Positions 57,103-64,000 of a stretch of DNA of 64,000 nt are shown one piece after another (position 1 is the first letter of the stretch; each line of letters starts with the position of its first letter). A program made the position numbers and the translations under genes. This DNA is from Aegilops tauschii subsp. strangulata (taxonomy: Eukaryota; Streptophyta; Magnoliopsida; Poales; Poaceae): positions 151,157,148 to 151,221,147 of the forward strand of contig NC_053040.3 of assembly GCF_002575655.3 (NCBI RefSeq). The letters run 5' to 3'. The notes beneath the pieces are model-generated. The model was not told the DNA's origin. It saw nothing but the letters and a program-made list of their open reading frames with translations, and did not search any database.

Positions 57103-58657
57103 TGATACGTCTCCAACATATCTATAATTTATGAAGTATTCATGCTATTATACTATCCATCTTAGATGTTTTATATGCATTTACATGCTATTTTATATGA
57201 TTTTTGGGACTAACCTATTAACCTAGAGCCCAGTGCTAGTTTCTGTTTTTTCCTTGTTTTTTGAGTTTTACAAAAAAGGAATACCAAACGGAGTCCAATT
57301 GACGTGCCAATTTTTGACGATTTTTTATGGACCAGAAGAAGCCCATGGAGCATTGGAGATGGACCAGAAGAGTCCCGAGCCGTCCACGAGGGTGGAGAGG
57401 GCGCCCTACCCCCCGGGCGCGCCCCCCTATCTCATGGACGACTCGGAGACCCCCCCCCCCCCCGACGTGAAACCAACGCCAAAAATTCCTATAAATACAG
57501 AAACCCCCAGAAAATAACCTAGATCAGAAGTTCCGCCACTGCAAGCCTCTGTAGCCACGAGAAATCAATCTAGGCCCTCTCTGGCACCCTGCCGGAGGGG
57601 GCCATCATCACCGGAGGCCATGGAGGAGGATCCCGGAGGGGCCATCATCGCCATGAAGGCCAAGGACCAAAGGGAGAACCTCTCCCCATCTAGGGAGGAG
57701 GCCATGGAGGAGGAAGCACAAGGGGGAGAACATCTCCTCCTCTCTCTCGGTGGCGCCGGAGTGCCATCGAGAGGGGAATCATCGCCGCGGTGATCATCTT
57801 CATCAACATCACCATCCTCATCTATTTTACGCGGTCCACTCTCCCGCACCCTGCTGTAATCCCTACTTGAAGATGGTGCTTTATGCCACATATTATGATC
57901 CAATGATGTGTTGCCATCCTATGATGTTTTGAGTAGATATCCTTTGTCTTTGGGTTGATTGATGATATAGATTGGTATGAGTTGTATGTTTTATTTTGGG
58001 GCTGTCCTATTGTGCCCTCCATGTCGCGCAAGTGTGAGGGATTCCCGTTGTATGGTGTTGCAATACGTTCATGATTCGCTTATAGTGGGTTGCTTGAGTG
58101 ACAGAAGCATAAACCCGAGTAAGGGAGTTGTTGCGTATGGGATAAAGGGGACTTGATGCTTTAATTCTATGGTTGGGTTTTACCTTAATGATCTTTAGTA
58201 GTTGTGGATGCTTGTTAGAGTTCCAATCATAAGTGCATATGATCCAAGAAGAGAAATTATGTTAGTTTATGCCTCTCCCTCATATGAAATTGCAATGACG
58301 ACTACCGGTCTTGTTAACAACTGCCTAGGATAATTCCGCACACCGACCCATCATTATTCCACACTCGCTATTTATAATATTTAGTAATATATTCTAACTT
58401 TATGATAAAAGCACCTACTTTTTTGTTTTAGCTCTCCGTTATCATGTAAAGTTATCCTCTTCATACCCACAACGTAGTTTTATTTCTCGTTTCTAGTTGG
58501 AAGCAAATGTTCGGTGTACGTAGAGTCGTATCAGTGGCAGATAGGACTTGAGAGAATATTGATCTTACCTTTAGCTCCTTGTGGGTTCGACACTCCACAC
58601 TTATCGCTTCCACCATTGGGAATTGTTACGATGATTCCCTGCACTTGGGGATTATCA
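57103..58657 (+). repeat. G3 left LTR
   Basis: TGATACGTCTCCAACATATC...GGGGATTATCA, 1,555 bp, with TATA box TATAAATA at 57490-57497. The start is like G1/G2 but the body differs. Confidence 0.8.
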
Positions 58658-58667
58658 AGCTCTTTTC

Positions 58668-58686
58668 TGGAGCCGTTGCCGGGGAG
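58668..58686 (+). other. G3 primer binding site (tRNA-Asp)
   Basis: TGGAGCCGTTGCCGGGGAG, one mismatch to the tRNA-Asp complement. Confidence 0.7.
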
Positions 58687-58699
58687 CAATAGCGTGGAG

Positions 58700-59945
58700 T
58701 TGATATTCTCGTGTGTGGTTGTTTGCTTTCTTCACTAAGTAGATTTTATTTTTCCTTTTTGTTTCTGTTTAGTTGTGGGTGAAACATACAAAAAAAATTA
58801 AGAATGAAAATACAAAAAAAATTACTTACCTCTCATGCCTAAAAAGTTTTTCAATAAGAGAGGTGATTGGAAGGTTATGCATTGGAGAAGTGAGGGTCGA
58901 CCTTGAACACTTGTGTTCATGCTCATGGAAACAATGTAAAAACTTTCATGTAAGCTTCTCTGAAAATAATTATCCCCTTGTATATATCCATTGTATTATA
59001 AAAATAATGTGCCAAGCTTTGGTTTTAGGATGATTAGATTGCTTGTTTACTATGTGCAGTACAAAAACAGAAACTTTGGCTGTCATCCGTGAATTTACAT
59101 TTTTTACTGGAAAGTCAAATTGGTCTGAAACTTTTTTCAGATTACTTCTGTACAAATTTTTTAAATTTTCATATTTTTTTAGAATTTTTTAGAGTTACAT
59201 AAGTTTACTAAACTTCCAGATTACTACAGACTGTCCTGTTTTTGATAGATTCTGTTTTCTATGTGTTGATCGCTTATTTTGATGAATCTATGGGTAGTAT
59301 CGGGAGGTATGAACCATGGTGAATTTGGAATACAGTAGATAAAGTGCTAATATGAAATTGGAATGAGTTTGCAACAGTACCTAAAGGTAGTGATTTGCTT
59401 TAGTATACTAACGGATCTCACAAAGTTTTTGTTAAGTTTTTGTGGATGAAGTGTTCGAAGAACGAGGAGTTACCGATGTGAGAAGAATAAAGAGAGGCAA
59501 GAGTTAAAGCTTGGGGATTCCCAAGGCACCCCAAGTAAATATTCCAAGGATACTCAAGCATCTAAGCTTGGGGATGCCCCGGTTGGCATCCCATCTTTCT
59601 TCTTCAACAATTATCGGTATACCTCGGTTTTTGTTTTGTTTACATGATTTGTGTCCTTTGTGTTTTTATTTTTCTTTAAAAACCATGCTAGTATGAGATG
59701 TCCCTTCATAAATTTATAGAATGATTCATGTGCTTCACTTATATTTTGAGTATGACCTTATAGAATGCTCTTTGTGCTTCACTTAAATCTTTTGAGTATG
59801 GTTTTATAGAATGCTTCGTGTGCTTCACTTATATATTTTGAGCTTGGATATTGGTTAGTCTATATTAATTTTAGAATGCTCCATGAACTTCACTTATATC
59901 TTTTGGAGTATGAATAATACTATTATCTAAAGCGGGTTTGGAAGA
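58700..59945 (+). other. G3 upstream copy of the 3'-region module
   Basis: Non-coding. It repeats, about 1.46-1.48 kb upstream, the segment seen again at 60337-61080, with TTACTACAGACTG and CAGATTCTGTTTT phrases. Hairpins: A-like at 59511-59534 (weakened) and B at 59570-59593 (loop CCGGTT). No ORF. Confidence 0.55.
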
Positions 59946-60332
59946 GTGTCAACTTTAGGAATTAGTGATCCCACTATTCCGAATGAGAAGAATTTTGCTT
60001 ATGTGGAGAGTAGAAAAATTTCTATGCTTGTAGATCATGAAAAGAATGCTTTATGTGATGGTTATATTGTTAAATTCATTCATGATGCTACTGAAAGTTA
60101 TTATGAGGGAGGAATATATGCTTGTAGGAGTTGCAATAATATCAAGTTTCCTCTCTATGTGCTTAAAGTTTTGAAGTTATACTTGTTTTGCCTTCCTATG
60201 CTAGTTGATTCTTGTTCCTATAAATTATGTGTTCAAAAAATCCCTAGGCATATGAAGTGGGCTAGATTAAAATGTGCTAGTCATATTCTTCATGATGCTC
60301 TCTTTACGTTGCAATTCTTTTCTTTTATGTGA
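59946..60332 (+). CDS. G3 ORF, 128 aa, unknown
   Basis: MSTLGISDPTIPNEKNFAYV to TGA at 60330-60332. It has a Cys-Arg-x-Cys-Asn segment (YACRSCNNIKF) and further single Cys residues, but no recognised gag, protease or knuckle pattern. It sits where G2 has gag-pro, directly before the post-stop motif (TGCCTAGCTAAAAGGC...GGGAGACAACCC). It may be a fragment of a larger retroelement protein. Whether it is translated is unknown. Confidence 0.35.
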   Translation: MSTLGISDPTIPNEKNFAYVESRKISMLVDHEKNALCDGYIVKFIHDATESYYEGGIYACRSCNNIKFPLYVLKVLKLYLFCLPMLVDSCSYKLCVQKIPRHMKWARLKCASHILHDALFTLQFFSFM

Positions 60333-62637
60333 GCATCATTGAAATCATCATGCCTAGCTAAAAGGCATTAAAGAAAAGCGCTTGTTGGGAGACAACCCAA
60401 TATTTACCCTTACTGTTTTTGTGTGTTTACATGATTAAGCTACTGTAGTAATCATGTTTTATAGCTTTTTGTTTCAATAAAGTGCCAAGTAAGACCTTTG
60501 GGAAGACTTGGGTGAGAGTTAATGTGATCTTGCTGTAAAAAACAAAAACTTTGCGCTCACGGGATCAGCTACCATTTTTTACAGAAGAGTGCTTTTGAGT
60601 TGATTATTTTTGCAGAAGATTAATAGACAAATTCCTCACGTCCACCAATTTATTTCATAATTTTTGGAGTAGCAGAAGTATGGTTGCTGTTCAGATCATT
60701 ACAGGCTGTTCTGTTTCTGACAGATTCTGTTTTCATTGCATAGTTTGCTTGTTTTCTAGTTTATATGGCTTATATTTCTCAATATAAATTGTAGAAATGG
60801 TATGGTACAGTAGGCATTGTGTGATAACAGTTATGAACCTTGTCTTTGATAGTACCAAAGTGAATGGTTTACTCTTTATCATACTAACCTATCTCACGAA
60901 GTTCCGTTAAGTTTTGTGTGATTGAAGTTTTCAAGCTTTGGGTGAGATATCGATATGAGGAGAATAAGGAGTGGAAAGACCCTAAGCTTGGGGATGCCCA
61001 AGGCACCCCATGGTAATATTCAAGGAAGACTCAAGCGCCTAAGCTTGGGGATTCCCCGGAAGGCATCCCCTCTTTCGTCTTCAAAACTATCGGTATACCT
61101 TACTCAGAGCTATATTTTTATTCGTCACATGATATGTGTTTTGCTTGGAGCGTATTTTCAATTTTACTTGCTGTTTGAATAAAATCATTGGATCTGAAAT
61201 CTTGAATGAAAAAGAATCCTCCCATGGCTAGTTAATTATTTGACTACTCAGTGTTCTTCACTTATATCTTTTTGGAGTAGTTTGTCATTTATTCACGTGC
61301 TTCACATATATCCTATGAGTAAATGGTTGAATGAATTGAATATCATAAATCTGAATTTATATATGTTTCATATGCTTATACCATGGGGAGCAATGACTTC
61401 ACACAGAATAAGTATAGGTAGTAAACTTATTGAAAGTTAGCAAACGCAGAATTGGTCACTTGAACAATTCATGAAAGAATATTGAAGGAAGAGAGATTTC
61501 ACATATAAATATACTATCTTGGACATCTTTCGTAATTGTGAGCACTCATTAAAATATGACATGCTAAAAGGTTGATGTTGGACAAGGAAGACAACTTAAT
61601 GGGTTATGGTTTCCTATATCCGAAACGTTATATTGTCTTGGATCATCCAACATGTTGAGCTTGCCTTTCCCTCTCATGCTAGCCAAATTCTTTGCACCAA
61701 GTAGAAATACTACTTGTGCTTCCAAACATCCCTTAAACCAGTTTTTCCATGAGAGTCCACCATACCTACCTATGGATTGAGTAAGATCCTTCAAGTAAGT
61801 TGTCATGGGTGCATGCAATAAAAATTGCTCTCTAAATATGTATGATCTATTAGTGCGAAGAAAATAAGCTTTATACGAACTTGTGATAGGGAAGAAATAA
61901 AAGCGACGGACTGCATAATAAAGGTCTTTATCACAAGCGGCAATATAAAGTGACATTCTTTTGCATTAAGATTTTGTGCATCCAACCATAAAAGCGCATG
62001 ACAAGCTCTGCTTCCCTCTGTGAAGGGCATATCTTTTACTTTTATCTTCTACCCTTATACAAGAGTCATGGTGATCATCACCTTTCCTTTTTACACTTTT
62101 TCCTTTGGCAAGCACTTTGTGTTGGAGCGATCCAGATATATATATATCCACTTGGATGTAGGTTTTCATAAATTACTATTGTTGACATTACCCTTGAGGT
62201 AAAAGGTTGGGAGGCGAAACTATAAGCCCCTATCTTTCTCTGTGTCCGATTAAAACTTTGAACCCATAAATATCAAATGAGTGTTAGCAATTGTGAAAGA
62301 TTAAATGATAGTTGAGTATGTGGAGTTTGCTGAATCAAAGCTCTTACATAGACCCTTCCCGAAAATAAGATGAATTGCAATTGTTTGATGACTAAGGGCA
62401 CGGTTTGTTAGTTTTCAAGAAAGTTTATGATCTATACTTTAACATGCGAATAGCTTGTTACTTGATCATGAGAAGTTTTATGACTTGAGCAACTGTTATG
62501 ATATATAATGATGCTAGAAAAGGTGATTGAAATTATCATTGATCAAACTTGTGCACCTGCTAGCATTCACACTTCATAAATTATTTCTTTTATCATTTAC
62601 CTACTCGAGGACGAGCAGGAATTGAGCTTGGGGATGA
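60333..62637 (+). other. G3 downstream non-coding region
   Basis: Starts with the post-stop motif (about 60350-60395), then the hairpin pair at 60988-61070 (hairpin B has one mismatch) and a long AT-rich tail. An antisense frame at 61564-61956 is not supported. CGAGCAGGAATTGAGCTTGGGGATGA precedes the right LTR as the polypurine-type region. Confidence 0.6.
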
Positions 62638-64000
62638 TGATACGTCTCCAACGTATCCATAATTTATGAAGTATTCATGCTATTATACTATCCATCTTAG
62701 ATGTTTTATATGCATTTACATGCTATTTTATATGATTTTTGGGACTAACCTATTAACCTAGAGCCCAGTGCCAGTTTCTGTTTTTTCCTTGTTTTTGAGT
62801 TTTACAGAAAAGGAATACCAAATGGAGTCCAATTGACGTGCCAATTTTTGACGATTTTTAATGGACCAGAAGAAGCCCACGGAGCATCGGAGAAGGACCA
62901 GAAGAGTCCCGAGCCATCCACGAGGGTGGAGGGCGCTCCCTACCCCCTAGGCCCCCCCCCTATCTCATGGACGACTCGGAGACCCCCCTGACGTGAAACC
63001 GATGCCAAAATTCCTATAAATACAGAAACCCCCAGAAAATAACCTAGATCGGAAGTTCCGCCGCCGCAAGCCTCTGTAGCCACGAGAAATCAATCTAGGC
63101 CCTCTCTGGCACCCTGCCAAAGGGGGCCATCATCACCGGAGGCCATGGAGGAGGATCCCGGAGGGGCCATCATCGCCATGAACGCCAAGGACCAGAGGGA
63201 GAACCTCTCCCCATCTAGGGGGGGAGGCCATGGAGAAGGAAGCACAAGGGGGAGAACCTCTCCTCCTCTCTCTCGGTGGCGCCGGAGTGCCATCGGGAGG
63301 GGAATCATCGCCGCGGTGATCGTCTTCATCAACATCACCATCCTCATCTATTTTACGCGGTCCACTCTCCCGCACCCCGCTGTAATCCCAACTTGAACAT
63401 GGTGCTTTATGCCACATATTATGATCCAATGATGTGTTGCCATCCTATGATGTTTTGAGTAGATATCCTTTGTCTTTGGGTTGATTGATGATATAGATTG
63501 GTATGAGTTGTATGTCTTATTTTGGTGCTGTCCTATTGTGCCCTCCGTGTCGCGCAAGCGTGAGGGATTCCCGTTGTAGGGTGTTGCAATACGTTCATGA
63601 TTCACTTATAGTGGGTTGCTTGAGTGACAGAAGCATAAACCCGAGTAAGTGGGTTGTTGCGTATGGGATAAAGGGGACTTGATGCTTTAATGCTATGGTT
63701 GGGTTTTACCTTAATGATCTTTAGTAGTTGCGGATGCTTGCTAGAGTTCCAATCATAAGTGCATATGATCCAAGAAGAGAAAGTATGTTAGCTTATGCCT
63801 CTCCCTCATATGAAATTGCAATGACGACTACCGGTCTTGTTAACAACTGCCTAGGATAATTCCGCACACCGACCCATCATTATTCCACACTCGCTATTTA
63901 TAATATTTAGTAATATATTCTAACTTTATGATAACAACACCTACTTTTATGTTTTAGCTCTCCGTTATCATGTAAAGTTATCCTCTTCATACCTACAACG
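62638..64000 (+). repeat. G3 right LTR (cut by the window edge)
   Basis: TGATACGTCTCCAACGTATC onward, colinear with the left LTR (TATA box at 63015-63022). About 1,363 bp are present; roughly 190 bp more would complete it. Confidence 0.8.

Larger units (their letters stand above)
57103..64000 (+). mobile_element. Gypsy-type LTR retrotransposon G3 (runs off window)
   Basis: Left LTR 57103-58657, primer site, interior 58658-62637, right LTR from 62638 to beyond the end. It inserted in the LINE; the left 5-mer is ATACT, the right is outside. The interior has one short ORF, two copies of the hairpin module and no RT or integrase, so it is non-autonomous. Confidence 0.8.

Noticed and set aside
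61564..61956. 130-codon antisense frame in G3
   Set aside because: Within the non-coding 3' part of a retroelement; no recognisable domain or conservation visible in G1/G2.

Overview
The window is plant nuclear DNA from a grass of the wheat/barley tribe (Triticeae). The evidence is a copia LTR of the BARE/Angela type (TGTTGGAAATATGCCC), several gypsy LTRs that begin TGATACGTCTCC and prime from tRNA-Asp, a CACTA terminus with long subterminal arrays, MITE termini, L1-clade LINE pieces, and plant TATA boxes and splice sites. There are no operons, ribosome binding sites or CRISPR arrays. Family names are given from memory and could not be searched.

Bases 1-15,700 are a small, decayed gene island. 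It opens with the last exon of an F-box/FBD-type gene (755-1063) and a compact unknown single-exon gene (2263-2832) that has a TATA box and a near-perfect 28-bp foldback upstream. Two tandem copies of an F-box-like/DUF295 gene follow on the minus strand (4850-6735 and 8090-10015). Each copy is broken, and at different sites. Next come a possible first exon (10233-10432), a LINE 3' fragment with target-site duplication (11096-11880), a decayed region of repeated exon-like units (11.9-13.8 kb), and an unknown coiled-coil protein gene (15016-15543).

Bases 15,735-21,379 look like the right arm of a CACTA transposon without transposase. It is made of a roughly 720-bp tandem array, then 70-80-bp repeats, then short TGTTCATCC repeats, and it ends at a CACTA terminus. 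It abuts the integrase region of a minus-strand copia element (21,380-31,718). The leader of that copia is split by a 6-kb gypsy-type element, G1 (22,958-29,005, TSD ATATG). Bases 31,719-40,620 are a patchwork of partial gypsy and copia LTRs and leaders, including a gypsy LTR sitting inside a copia in place of its interior.

Bases 41,480-57,102 hold a plus-strand LINE (ORF1 with two zinc knuckles; ORF2 with endonuclease and reverse transcriptase), inactivated many times over. It is split in ORF2 by the 10-kb element G2 (45,833-55,884). G2 carries a tRNA-derived SINE in its left LTR and a copia solo LTR (TSD GCATG) in its right LTR. A third gypsy-type element, G3, interrupts the LINE again at 57,103 and runs off the window.

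G1, G2 and G3 share LTR style, tRNA-Asp primer site, a motif just after the ORF stop, and a pair of GGGGATGCC hairpins, but they carry different ORFs. None shows reverse transcriptase or integrase, so all look non-autonomous and would depend on enzymes supplied by other elements. This shared non-coding chassis with exchangeable ORFs, and the foldback at 2013-2096, are the most interesting signals. No clearly new cellular system was found.
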